Source: an uncultured Clostridia bacterium
GTDB taxonomy: Bacteria; Bacillota; Clostridia; Oscillospirales; Oscillospiraceae
Direction of reading: 5' to 3'
DNA: 12,089 nt
Assembly: GCA_947176425.1 (NCBI GenBank)
Contig: CAMWQV010000020.1
Coordinates: 1-12,089 of the forward strand
Shown: piece after piece, positions 5,778-12,089 of the stretch
Layout: every line of letters begins with the position of its first letter
Numbering within the stretch: the stretch's first letter is position 1
Program-made: the position numbers and the translations under genes
The notes under the pieces: model-generated
What the model was told of the DNA's origin: nothing
Databases searched by the model: none
Seen by the model: only the letters and a program-made list of their open reading frames with translations

Positions 5778-6215
5778 ATGGCCTTTATCGCAAATAAACC
5801 CGTGCGTTTTGACCGCACATACGCTATCGGCGAGGTTATCCCGGATGATGTCATTGATCCTAAGATGGTTCGCCGGCTGCTTGATATGGGAAGAATCCTC
5901 AGCGTTGATCTTCCGGCACCCAGCGGCATAGAGAAACCGCCTGCTTTCAAGCAGAAAGCCGCCCAGGACGGCGCGGAGAATGAAGACGGTGTAAACACCC
6001 AGGAGAAAGAAGAAACGCCCACAGAGGACGCAGAGGGCGGCGTAGAGGAACCTCCCCAGGACGAACCGGAAGTCCCCGCAGAGGACGCAGAGTATGAGGG
6101 TGAACCAGAAGACCCTGCTCCTAACGCTGACGGCGAATTTATCTGCCCTGACTGCGGTAAGGCATTCGGCTCCAAAAACGCCCTGTCCGCACATTCCCGC
6201 TCACACAAGAAGTAA
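5778..6215 (+). CDS. Head protein with acidic linker and C-terminal C2H2 zinc finger
   Basis: A 145-aa protein with GGAGGT (5765-5770) seven bases before the ATG. Three parts are visible. Residues 1-47 form a compact domain (FIANKPVRFDRTYAIGEVIP) like small proteins encoded directly after many phage capsid genes. Residues about 55-120 are an acidic Glu/Asp/Pro linker in which TEDAEGG and AEDAEYE are partial repeats. Residues 121-145 are a complete C2H2 finger, with C123, C126, H139 and H143 spaced C-x2-C-x12-H-x3-H and the GKAF and central Leu (L136) of classical fingers. In bacteria and phages such a classical finger is uncommon. The role is unknown; capsid surface, neck or DNA contact are all possible. 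The position between capsid and connector genes implies a virion or assembly protein. Confidence 0.75.
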   Translation: MAFIANKPVRFDRTYAIGEVIPDDVIDPKMVRRLLDMGRILSVDLPAPSGIEKPPAFKQKAAQDGAENEDGVNTQEKEETPTEDAEGGVEEPPQDEPEVPAEDAEYEGEPEDPAPNADGEFICPDCGKAFGSKNALSAHSRSHKK

Positions 6216-6227
6216 AGAGGTGCCACT

Positions 6228-6677
6228 ATGACATACAGCTACGACCCCACCCAGATTCGGGCGAGGGGAAAAGACCAGATGCGCTTTGAACTCGGCGATA
6301 CGCAGGTCGCGGGCGGAGCGGATACCTGTGTGCTGGCTGATGAAGAATATGCAGCTGCCGTTGCGGATCTGAAAGACGGGAAAAAGGCGTGGCTGTTTGC
6401 CAAACTGTCGGTACTGGAAGCAATCCTGTTTAAGCTGAGCTATCAGGTAGATACCAAGATCGATGTCTTGCAGTACAGCTTTGGAGAAAGGGCAGAGCGG
6501 TGGCAGAAGATGTATGATGCGCTGAAAAAGCAGCTTCTCGCAACAGCATCCATTCCTACTCTTGCCCCCTCCATAACGAAAGCACCCCCCTATTTTCATA
6601 AAGGAATGCAGGAAAACCAAAGAGCTATGTACGGTTCTGCCGGCAGTTCTTCACCGTTCCGCAACAGAACAACATAG
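6228..6677 (+). CDS. Putative head-tail connector (head completion) protein
   Basis: A 149-aa protein with AAAGAGGTG upstream of the ATG. Residues about 37-105 are largely helical (ADEEYAAAVADLKDGKKAWL, then AKLSVLEAILFKLSYQVD and QYSFGERAERWQKMYDALKK), the pattern of small adaptor proteins that dock on the portal ring (HK97 gp6/SPP1 gp15-like). The C-terminus is Ser/Pro/Arg-rich and probably disordered. Its place after the capsid genes and before the head-closure protein is that of the adaptor. The functional assignment rests mainly on helical character and gene order, so I hold it moderately. Confidence 0.6.
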   Translation: MTYSYDPTQIRARGKDQMRFELGDTQVAGGADTCVLADEEYAAAVADLKDGKKAWLFAKLSVLEAILFKLSYQVDTKIDVLQYSFGERAERWQKMYDALKKQLLATASIPTLAPSITKAPPYFHKGMQENQRAMYGSAGSSSPFRNRTT

Positions 6678-6689
6678 GAGGACGCAGCG

Positions 6690-7046
6690 ATGTTTGCAGG
6701 GGCAGCCCATTTACTTCCGGGGCAGGAACTACGTACCTTCGATGTTTACCGGGACGGAGATCATAAAACAGCCAGCGGCAGAATCCTGTCAAACAGCTGG
6801 GAACGGCTGGGAGAAATCAAGGCCGTGCTTGCGGCAGCGAAGCCAGAGGAAATACAGCGGTGGCGGCAGCTGGAACATCCCGTCTCACATAAAATCATCC
6901 AGCAGGGCGTCCCGCCGTTCAAGATCATACCCGGTGATTCCCTGGTGTGCGGCGATCGGCGATACATCGTCCAAACAGCGCCATACAATCCCGGCGGGAT
7001 AAACCACTGGACGATTTACTACTGTGACGAAAGGAGCGACGTGTGA
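6690..7046 (+). CDS. Putative head closure/stopper protein (SPP1 gp16-like)
   Basis: A 118-aa protein with AGGAGG close to the ATG. The sequence is mostly beta in character, with LGEIKAVLAAAKPEEIQRWR in the middle and a conserved-looking second half: HPVSHKIIQQG, PGDSLVCGDRRYIVQTAPYN, GGINHWTIYYCDE. The H-x-H/K plus D-x-L-V-x-G-x-R-Y-x-V layout is that of phage head-tail adaptor or stopper proteins, which close the portal channel after packaging and receive the tail. The stop codon overlaps the next start (TGATG). The order adaptor, stopper, gp10-like protein supports the assignment. Confidence 0.7.
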   Translation: MFAGAAHLLPGQELRTFDVYRDGDHKTASGRILSNSWERLGEIKAVLAAAKPEEIQRWRQLEHPVSHKIIQQGVPPFKIIPGDSLVCGDRRYIVQTAPYNPGGINHWTIYYCDERSDV

Positions 7047-7528
7047 TGGCAGCCAACCAGCAGAGTGTGAATAAAGCGTGGGGGAACGCTTCCCAGGTTA
7101 TCGGAAAGACGGTAGCGACTACACTGAAAGGCGTACAAAAAGAAGTATCCCAAAGGGCATACAGGGCAAGTAACGAACTGCGCAACGCTTCACTCTACGT
7201 TCTGCGGGGAACGCGCAGCGGGAAAGTTTACAGGGTGCCGAACACGGGCAAGACCTACAAGGCGTCTGCTCCCGGTGAACCGCCTGCGGTCAGAACCGGC
7301 GTGTTCCGGCTCTCGTGGGGAACACATGTCCATGTGGAGAGACAGGGTAAACGTTTCCGGGCGGTGGCCGCTATTGAGAGCAAAGAACGCGCTCGCGGCA
7401 GACTGCTGGGTGAAATGTTGGAAAACGGCACCAAAAATATGAAGCCAAGACCTTACAAACAGAAAGTCATCGACAAGGCGCTGCCGAAGGTCAAGGAAAT
7501 ATACAAAAAGCCTTATAAGGGCGGTTAG
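7046..7528 (+). CDS. HK97 gp10-like / XkdI-type neck or tail protein
   Basis: A 160-aa protein. I chose the ATG at 7046 (TGATG overlap with the upstream stop); the GTG at 7043 in the same frame would add one residue, and AAGGAG at 7031-7036 could serve either. A basic helical N-terminus (SQVIGKTVATTLKGVQKEVS) leads to GKVYRVPNTGKTYKASAPGE, PPAVRTGVFRLSW and a C-terminal GEMLENGTKNMKPRPYKQKV. That pattern (short peptide rich in Y/K, then PGEPPAxxTGxLxxSW, then an E.GT..m.pRP.. box) is typical of HK97 gp10-family proteins found at the neck/tail junction. It lies where xkdI lies in PBSX-type operons. Confidence 0.78.
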   Translation: MAANQQSVNKAWGNASQVIGKTVATTLKGVQKEVSQRAYRASNELRNASLYVLRGTRSGKVYRVPNTGKTYKASAPGEPPAVRTGVFRLSWGTHVHVERQGKRFRAVAAIESKERARGRLLGEMLENGTKNMKPRPYKQKVIDKALPKVKEIYKKPYKGG

Positions 7529-7538
7529 GAGGATCAGC

Positions 7539-7826
7539 ATGGCACTGATTAAGAGCGCAATCCATGATGAATTTGATCTCTCGCAAGTGCGGCGCGGCGA
7601 TTGTATCCGCGTCAGAAGGGCCGGGGACACGACAGCGAAAAACGGATTTGTGACAGAGGTCACGGCAAACAAGCTGCGGATTTTGTACTGCAACACGCAG
7701 AACAACGCCACCAGCTATCTCGACCTCAACGTGGCGGATGTAGCTGTCGGGGTATGGGAGATTTACTGGACCAGCGACTTCCAGACTGTCAACTACGAAA
7801 ACAATTCCCCGCGGCCGGTCGAATGA
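7539..7826 (+). CDS. Small beta-rich phage protein of unknown function
   Basis: A 95-aa protein with AGGAGG before the ATG. It reads as a small beta barrel: RGDCIRVRRAGDTTAKNGFV, TEVTANKLRILYCN, YLDLNVADVAVGVWEIYWTS. The pattern suggests an SH3- or KOW-like barrel but I cannot name a family. The two cysteines are not arranged as a metal site. It ends in an ATGA overlap with the tail-completion candidate, so the two are probably co-translated. Gene order places it among neck/tail-joining proteins. Confidence 0.65.
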   Translation: MALIKSAIHDEFDLSQVRRGDCIRVRRAGDTTAKNGFVTEVTANKLRILYCNTQNNATSYLDLNVADVAVGVWEIYWTSDFQTVNYENNSPRPVE

Positions 7827-8761
7827 ATCGGGACATAAGGCGGATTATCCATGAGCAGGTGTCATCGGATACACAGATAGCCGGAATGCTGGCGGCCTAC
7901 AACGGCTTGCCGGCATTTTTCTATCAGAAGGCCCCGAGCGACAGCCGTCGAGGGTGGGGAGAGACACGCTATCCGCGTGTGGACTTCAACCTGGATACCC
8001 GGCATGACCCGGAACGAAGGACGGCGGGAACGCTCGCGGTAAATATCTGGTGTACCACGGAATGCCCCGCTGTTGACGGTGTAGACCCGGACAGGGCAAT
8101 CGAGCGGCGCATGATGGAATTGATATCCGGCACGTTCTATACAGGAACGGACCGAACAACTATCTGCGCTGAATGGGAGCGGTCCGATGAATTTGAGTAC
8201 GAGGGCAGCTCAAACACAAAGGACAACACCCCGCCGGAGGTGTACGGGATAACGATGATCTTCGAGCTGATGGAGTTTCCGGTACAGATATCCACAACGC
8301 CGGACCCGATACAGGGCTTGAATGCTTGGATAAAGGCGAATTTTCCGCCGGTGACGGCAATCGCCTATGACGAAATGCCGCCTGTGTGGAAGCCGTCAGA
8401 GGAATCCCCCGCCGTTTACTGGCGTTTTGAGGGAACCACGGGCATAAGCCGTCAAAGCTATGCTGTTACATGGTTTTCCGGTACGTTTGCGGCGCACGTC
8501 ATTACGGAAAATGTAACAGAGCGCAACAAATGGATAAAGACAATCATCGAACGGGCGCAGTTTGAAGGAGAAGTGATTCTGTCAGACACCAGTCCTATGT
8601 TCATCAACCGTATCACTGTGCAGCACAGCGCTGATCCTCTGCGGGAGGGTCAAATTGCCCTGACAGGACAGTATGGAGTATTGCGGATAGAAGACGCGCA
8701 GATACGGCTCCTTCACCCGCATTACAACTGGGCGAATGAGTACAAACCACCAAAAATCTAA
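7823..8761 (+). CDS. Putative tail completion protein with two similar halves
   Basis: A 312-aa protein starting by ATGA overlap at 7823; in-frame sequence upstream of that ATG overlaps the preceding gene and is not likely translated. Residues 1-150 resemble small tail-completion (tail terminator) proteins: an N-terminal helix RDIRRIIHEQVSSDTQIAGM, then LPAFFYQKAP, YPRVDFNLDT, GTLAVNIWCTTE, a helix at 90-102 and closing strands (YGITMIFELMEFP). Residues 160-312 appear to repeat this plan: a helix DPIQGLNAWIKANFP, then SPAVYWRFEG, SYAVTWFSGTFAAHV, a helix NKWIKTIIERAQ and final strands. It is about twice the length of a usual terminator protein. Placed before the sheath gene, it probably caps the tail tube and/or sheath. 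The assignment is from pattern and order, not a confident family match. Confidence 0.6.
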   Translation: MNRDIRRIIHEQVSSDTQIAGMLAAYNGLPAFFYQKAPSDSRRGWGETRYPRVDFNLDTRHDPERRTAGTLAVNIWCTTECPAVDGVDPDRAIERRMMELISGTFYTGTDRTTICAEWERSDEFEYEGSSNTKDNTPPEVYGITMIFELMEFPVQISTTPDPIQGLNAWIKANFPPVTAIAYDEMPPVWKPSEESPAVYWRFEGTTGISRQSYAVTWFSGTFAAHVITENVTERNKWIKTIIERAQFEGEVILSDTSPMFINRITVQHSADPLREGQIALTGQYGVLRIEDAQIRLLHPHYNWANEYKPPKI

Positions 8762-8777
8762 AAGGGAGGGTTAGAAA

Positions 8778-8945
8778 GTGGAGGCGACATACAAGGCATC
8801 GGAACTTGCCGCAAGAGCGCGGCAGATGTTCAACACAACTCCGGAGGTGGTCTCTGTGGCTTTACAGCTGGGAGGAAAAGATTCCTATACAGTCGAGGAA
8901 GCGAAACAGACGGTCAAAGACTTTCTCAACAGGGAGGTGAAATAA
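8778..8945 (+). CDS. 55-aa YqzN/YkzM-like protein preceding tail sheath
   Basis: A short gene with a GTG start at 8778, preceded by AAAGGGAGGG (8761-8770). It fills what would otherwise be a gap of about 185 bases. The product begins MEATYKASELAARARQMFNT and ends EAKQTVKDFLNREVK: two amphipathic helices joined by TPEVVSVALQLGGKDSYTV. This resembles the small YqzN/YkzM-type proteins encoded just upstream of the sheath gene in PBSX-like elements; I recall that arrangement but cannot verify it here. The end of the gene supplies the Shine-Dalgarno (GGGAGGTG) for the sheath gene, so the two are likely coupled. The function is unknown. Confidence 0.75.
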   Translation: MEATYKASELAARARQMFNTTPEVVSVALQLGGKDSYTVEEAKQTVKDFLNREVK

Positions 8946-8946
8946 G

Positions 8947-10374
8947 ATGGCATCGTTTTTCACTATCGGCGAGAAGAAAACGCGTCCCGGCGTATACTTT
9001 CGTTATGAGAACCGTGGAACACCCCCTGTTGCCGGCGCTGATGACGGCAAGTGTGCGGCGGTGTTTCGTTCTAATTGGGGACCGCTGGGACAGGCGGTCG
9101 CGCTGGAGCAGTACGAGGACATTGCCAAGCAGTACGGCGACGGCGGGGAGAACGGCACCACTGCCGTTCCGTCGGAGCAGTTCAAGGGCGGCGCAAGGCT
9201 TGTCTATGCTCTCCGGCTCGGCACGGGCGGCACCCCTGGTACCTATGAGATCAAGGATACAGCGGATGAAACTGTGGTCCAGCTTATCCTGAAATATCCC
9301 GGCAGCCGCAGGCTGGCTGTCACCATCCGCCCCACGCTGGCAGATGTAACCGTCAGTGAACTGCTGATCCTGGAGGATACGGAGCAGCTGGAGCGGCTGA
9401 CGTTCAGCAATGCCGAAAACAGCGTAGACGCTCTGATGGAGGCGTTTGCAGAGAAGAAAAGCAGCTACTTCACGCTGACCAAGCTGAAGGACAGCGAAGC
9501 GCCGCTGGCGACCATAGACCAGGAGGAAATCACAGGCGGTACTGACCCGATTGTGAACGTGGACGCTTACAGCAAGGGTTTCGAGGTATTGGAAGCCTAC
9601 CGCTGGAATGTCCTGGCTATCGACACAGAGGAAACCGCTGTCCAGATGGTAATGCAGCTGTTCCTCAACCGTATCTATGAAGGCGGCAAGTTCACAATGG
9701 GCGTGATCGGGGAACCCACTACAGTGGACTTTGAAACCCGGCTGAAACACGCAAGCGCATACAACAGCTATCAGATCGTGTATGTAGGAAACGGCTTTAC
9801 AGACAGCGCAGGCAATGTCTATGAGGGCTATCTGGCGGCGGCTCGAATTTCGGGTATGATTGCCGGCACTCCCAGCAATGAAAGCATTACCCACGCGGCG
9901 GTCACAGGAGCAACAGAGGTTACGGAGCTGCTGACGAACAATCAGCATGAGAGGGCGATCAACGCCGGTGTGCTGATGTTCAGCGTTTCGGCATCAAATA
10001 CCGTCTGGGTGGAGCAGGGCGTCAACTCGCTTGTCCTGCCCACAGTGAAAGAGGATATTGGCTGGAAGAAGATCAAGCGCGTAAAGGTTCGTTTTGAATT
10101 GTTCCAGCGGCTGAACGATACTGTAGAGAATCTGATCGGGCGCATTAACAACGACTCGGACGGACGAATGACCGTAGTGCAGGTCTCCAACGGCGTGTGC
10201 CAGACAATGGTATCCGAAAAGAAGCTGATGGCCGGTGCGCACGTCGAGGTTGACCCGGACAACAAGCCGGAGGGCGACAGCGCATGGTTTGTTGTCTACG
10301 CAGACGACATTGACGCCCTGGAGAAGATGTATTACACATTCAAGTTCCGGTTCGCGCCGGATGAAGCCGAGTAA
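8947..10374 (+). CDS. xkdK: Contractile tail sheath protein (XkdK-like)
   Basis: A 475-aa protein, typical sheath length, with AGGGAGGTGAAATAAG before the ATG. Family features include the N-terminal TRPGVYFRYEN (the strand used for subunit donation in sheaths), KCAAVFRSNWGPLGQAVAL, and GGARLVYALRLGTGG with a following variable insertion domain. Further features are YRWNVLAIDTEETAVQMVM, the HAAVTGATEVTELLTNNQHE region and a C-terminal domain from about residue 350 (NSLVLPTVKEDIGWKKIKRV to WFVVYADDIDALEKMYYTFK). Sheath proteins polymerise around the tube and contract to drive it through the cell envelope. The gene makes this phage a myovirus-type particle or a phage-tail-like relative; with capsid genes present, a full phage is the better reading. 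Confidence 0.95.
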   Translation: MASFFTIGEKKTRPGVYFRYENRGTPPVAGADDGKCAAVFRSNWGPLGQAVALEQYEDIAKQYGDGGENGTTAVPSEQFKGGARLVYALRLGTGGTPGTYEIKDTADETVVQLILKYPGSRRLAVTIRPTLADVTVSELLILEDTEQLERLTFSNAENSVDALMEAFAEKKSSYFTLTKLKDSEAPLATIDQEEITGGTDPIVNVDAYSKGFEVLEAYRWNVLAIDTEETAVQMVMQLFLNRIYEGGKFTMGVIGEPTTVDFETRLKHASAYNSYQIVYVGNGFTDSAGNVYEGYLAAARISGMIAGTPSNESITHAAVTGATEVTELLTNNQHERAINAGVLMFSVSASNTVWVEQGVNSLVLPTVKEDIGWKKIKRVKVRFELFQRLNDTVENLIGRINNDSDGRMTVVQVSNGVCQTMVSEKKLMAGAHVEVDPDNKPEGDSAWFVVYADDIDALEKMYYTFKFRFAPDEAE

Positions 10375-10388
10375 AGGAGGGCTGACAG

Positions 10389-10883
10389 ATGGATGGATTG
10401 AACGATCAAAGCCTGCTTGACGTAAGAAAGTTAATTACAGGCAAAGACGGACGCCTTTTCGTAACTACGAAAGCGGGAACGAACATTTTTCTTGCGGAGG
10501 TTGATACCTTCCAGACCCAAATCAACCCCACCAATGTGGACTACCAGCCTGTAGGCAGTGCGCTGGAGTATGCGGTCAACACAGGGTACAGCGTCACCCT
10601 GACGCTCACAGAAGCGGTCGTGCGGGATAATGTGATGATTTCGGAACTCATCACTGATTTACAGAAAGGCTACTTCCCGACCTTCGACTTCCAGGGCAAA
10701 ATGCGCCGGAGGGATGGGCAGGCGGAGCGGGTGGTTTACCGCAACTGTGTACCGGACGGTTCTATTGATCTACAGAACCTCAATCCCGGCGAAATTATCA
10801 AAAGGGCGTGGAGTTTCCGCGCCAACGCAACGCCGGAGATACTTGAACAGTTTAAGGAAGCCGAATGGCGGCCAGTGGAATAA
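10389..10883 (+). CDS. xkdM: Tail tube protein (XkdM-like)
   Basis: A 164-aa protein with AAAGGAGGG before the ATG. Recognisable parts are DGRLFVTTKAGTNIFLAEVD, FQTQINPTNVDYQPVGSALE, GYSVTLTLTEAVVRDNVMIS and a final FDFQGKM...AERVVYRNCV beta region followed by SIDLQNLNPGEIIKRAWSF. This is the XkdM-type core tail tube protein, which stacks as hexamers inside the sheath. Length and order (sheath, tube, chaperone, tape measure) are exactly those of PBSX-like contractile tails. Confidence 0.93.
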   Translation: MDGLNDQSLLDVRKLITGKDGRLFVTTKAGTNIFLAEVDTFQTQINPTNVDYQPVGSALEYAVNTGYSVTLTLTEAVVRDNVMISELITDLQKGYFPTFDFQGKMRRRDGQAERVVYRNCVPDGSIDLQNLNPGEIIKRAWSFRANATPEILEQFKEAEWRPVE

Positions 10884-10901
10884 AAAAGGAGGAATTACCC
10901 C

Positions 10902-11429
10902 ATGAGCAAGAATACAATGCCTGAAATGTACGATGACGCCCCTGTTGGAGTAGAGGAACAGACTACGGAAGATATTCTGATGAACGAAGAAGCCCTGCTC
11001 CGGGGGCTGATTGAAGCCGGTAAAGAGAAGGACAACGAAAGCGCATACAGGAAAGTTCAGATCCGCCGCAACGGTGTTTTGAAGTTCGAGTTCCGCATCC
11101 GTCCCGTATCTGAGGAAGAGAGCATGGCCTGTCACGACAACGCGACGAAGTTCGCCCCCCGCAAGCGTGGTCAGCCGAAAAAGGAAATCGAGACCAATGC
11201 GGCGAAGTTCCGTTCTTGGCTGATTTACACCGCCACCGTAGATGAGGACAGGGCCAAGACCTGGGACAACAAGCAGGCACAGAATGTATTCAACGTCCTG
11301 CAGGGCGTGGATATGATCGACGCGGTGCTGCTCTCTGGTGAGAAAGACCGCATCATTGAGCTTATCAATGAAATCAGCGGTTACTCCGATGAAACCGAGG
11401 AAACTCCGGAGGAAAGGGCAAAAAACTGA
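10902..11429 (+). CDS. xkdN: Tail assembly chaperone, short (G-type) product, XkdN-like
   Basis: A 175-aa protein with AAAAAGGAGGAATTACC before the ATG. The N-terminus is acidic (EEQTTEDILMNEEALLRGLI). The middle carries VLKFEFRIRPVSEEESMACH, with a basic KFAPRKRGQPKKE insert and KFRSWLIYTATVDEDRAKTW. The end is helical and acidic (IIELINEISGYSDETEETPE). It matches XkdN-type chaperones, which coat the tape measure during tail assembly and are absent from the finished particle. The gene ends at TGA 11427-11429, which overlaps a -1 slippery site, so this is the unshifted product of a two-product gene. Confidence 0.9.
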   Translation: MSKNTMPEMYDDAPVGVEEQTTEDILMNEEALLRGLIEAGKEKDNESAYRKVQIRRNGVLKFEFRIRPVSEEESMACHDNATKFAPRKRGQPKKEIETNAAKFRSWLIYTATVDEDRAKTWDNKQAQNVFNVLQGVDMIDAVLLSGEKDRIIELINEISGYSDETEETPEERAKN

Positions 11430-11623
11430 TACAAGCACGGGGCCGAACCTATGTGATGCTTCTGGTGTGCGAACGATTCCCCCAAATCGGGACTATTGCA
11501 GATTACCTGGCCCTTCCGCGTGGAGAACGGGCCCTGTATGAGCAGTACACATTGGATGCCGTCCAGAGGGAAGCCCAGCTCCCCGTGCTTAGGATTGATG
11601 CGTCAGGGGGTAGGCGCAGGTGA
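10902..11623 (+). CDS. Tail assembly chaperone, frameshifted (G-T type) product
   Basis: A -1 shift at 11420-11426 would bypass the stop at 11427 and continue at 11426 for 65 residues to TGA 11621-11623, giving a 240-aa fusion. The added segment looks like real protein: RTYVMLLVCERFPQIGTIAD, LALPRGERALYEQYTLDAVQ, then a basic tail. An independent start is unlikely, because the first in-frame GTG/ATG (11453/11456) has no Shine-Dalgarno. The organisation, with two overlapping frames between tube and tape measure genes and the second abutting the tape measure start, is the conserved G/GT arrangement known from lambda and many tailed phages. The ratio of short to long product normally matters for tail assembly. 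The frameshift itself is inferred from sequence. Confidence 0.82.
11408..11426 (+). promoter_or_regulatory. Programmed -1 frameshift signal (A AAA AAC with upstream SD-like element)
   Basis: The heptamer A AAA AAC (11420-11426) is in the correct phase (GCA AAA AAC before TGA) for tandem -1 slippage. A GGAGG element at 11408-11412, seven bases upstream, resembles the Shine-Dalgarno-type stimulator known at E. coli dnaX. A weak downstream stem (AAGCA 11433-11437 with TGCTT 11457-11461) is possible but unconvincing. Confidence 0.82.
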
Positions 11624-12089
11624 ATGATACCGTCACGATTATAGATATAGTGGCGCAAGTCACAGATGAAACCGGCAGCGGTGCGAAAAGCGCACAGGAA
11701 AACGTCAGTAAACTGGAAAAATCCATGATGAATCTGCAAAAGCAGATTCAAAGCATGAAGGGCAAAAGCAAGCTGGAGGTAGCGGCAACGCTGAAAGACA
11801 TGGCCTCCAAAGGCATTCAAAATGTCGCTGCGGCTGGTAAGAAAATTGCCGGGAAAGTTTGGACGGTTACGCTGAAAGCTGTTGATCTTGTTACTGCGCC
11901 CTTCAAAAAAGTCTTTGGTCTGCTAACAAGTCCTGTTACGCAGATGGCAGCATTTGCTGGGGTTTCGTTCGGGCTGGCTGACACGATCAACACGTTTAAG
12001 GATTTCGAGCAGGGCATGGCGAATGTCAAATCCATCACCGGAACTGTGGCGGACAAAGACCTTCCCGGGGTGATGCAGGCGGCAAAGGA
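11620..12089 (+). CDS. Tail tape measure protein, N-terminal part (3' end outside window)
   Basis: A reading frame open to the window edge, with 156 full codons visible. I chose the GTG at 11620 (followed by NDTVTIIDIVAQVTD), with AGGGGG at 11605-11610 upstream; the nearby ATG at 11624 is in another frame and soon stops. The start overlaps the stop of the frameshifted chaperone frame. The sequence has an N-terminal coiled-coil-like helix (NVSKLEKSMMNLQKQIQSMK) and the clostridial tape-measure motif WTVTLKAVDLVTAPFKKVFG. A hydrophobic stretch (VTQMAAFAGVSFGLADTI) follows, then FKDFEQGMANVKSITGT, which begins the TP901-type tape measure core. The protein sets tail length and is threaded inside the tube with the chaperones made by the gene upstream. 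Confidence 0.9.
   Translation, partial: MNDTVTIIDIVAQVTDETGSGAKSAQENVSKLEKSMMNLQKQIQSMKGKSKLEVAATLKDMASKGIQNVAAAGKKIAGKVWTVTLKAVDLVTAPFKKVFGLLTSPVTQMAAFAGVSFGLADTINTFKDFEQGMANVKSITGTVADKDLPGVMQAAK

Noticed and set aside
11624..11644. ATG at 11624 as the tape measure start
   Set aside because: That frame stops after six codons; the GTG at 11620 opens the long tape-measure-like frame.
1..12089. CRISPR array, tRNA, insertion sequence or attachment site
   Set aside because: No regularly spaced repeats, cloverleaf sequence, transposase or integrase motifs, or duplicated att-like ends were seen; only the two hairpins stand out as repeats.

Overview
This window is a stretch of the late (virion structure) operon of a contractile-tailed, PBSX/XkdK-type phage or prophage. 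It runs from the end of the portal gene to the beginning of the tape measure gene. The host is most likely a gut-type Clostridia (Bacillota). The reasons are strong AGGAGG-type ribosome binding sites before nearly every gene, the xkdF/xkdK/xkdM/xkdN gene set, and a base composition that is fairly GC-rich for that phylum. The host assignment is inference; nothing in the window names the species.

Layout, left to right. Positions 1-492 hold the portal C-terminus. It overlaps by ATGA a minor head protein (Mu gpF / SPP1 gp7 type) that carries a C-terminal ADP-ribosyltransferase domain, which overlaps by ATGA a small Cys-rich protein (to 2311). Positions 2331-2950 form an unusual cassette bracketed by two terminator-like hairpins with GAAA loops. 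It contains one small plus-strand Cys-rich gene and one small minus-strand Cys-rich gene with its own Shine-Dalgarno and a candidate extended -10 promoter. From 2974 the head operon resumes: XkdF-type protease, scaffold (with a possible nested start), capsid cement protein, major capsid protein, a head protein ending in a C2H2 zinc finger, a connector candidate, a head-closure protein, a gp10-like protein, a small unknown protein and a two-domain tail-completion candidate. From 8778 the tail module follows: a 55-aa YqzN/YkzM-like protein, tail sheath, tail tube, tail assembly chaperone with a textbook A AAA AAC -1 frameshift site, and the start of the tape measure protein.

The genes work together in the usual order: portal and minor head proteins with scaffold and protease build the procapsid, cement and major capsid form the shell, connector proteins close the neck, and sheath, tube, chaperone and tape measure build the contractile tail. 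Apart from the 2331-2950 cassette, all genes are on the plus strand with gaps of a few bases or overlapping start/stop codons. The parts most worth a second look are the ADP-ribosyltransferase domain with a QxE rather than ExE motif, the hairpin-bracketed cassette with an antisense gene, the zinc-finger head protein, the nested scaffold start, and the frameshift site. No tRNA, rRNA, CRISPR array, insertion sequence or integrase is visible, and no gene-free stretch longer than about 120 bases exists.
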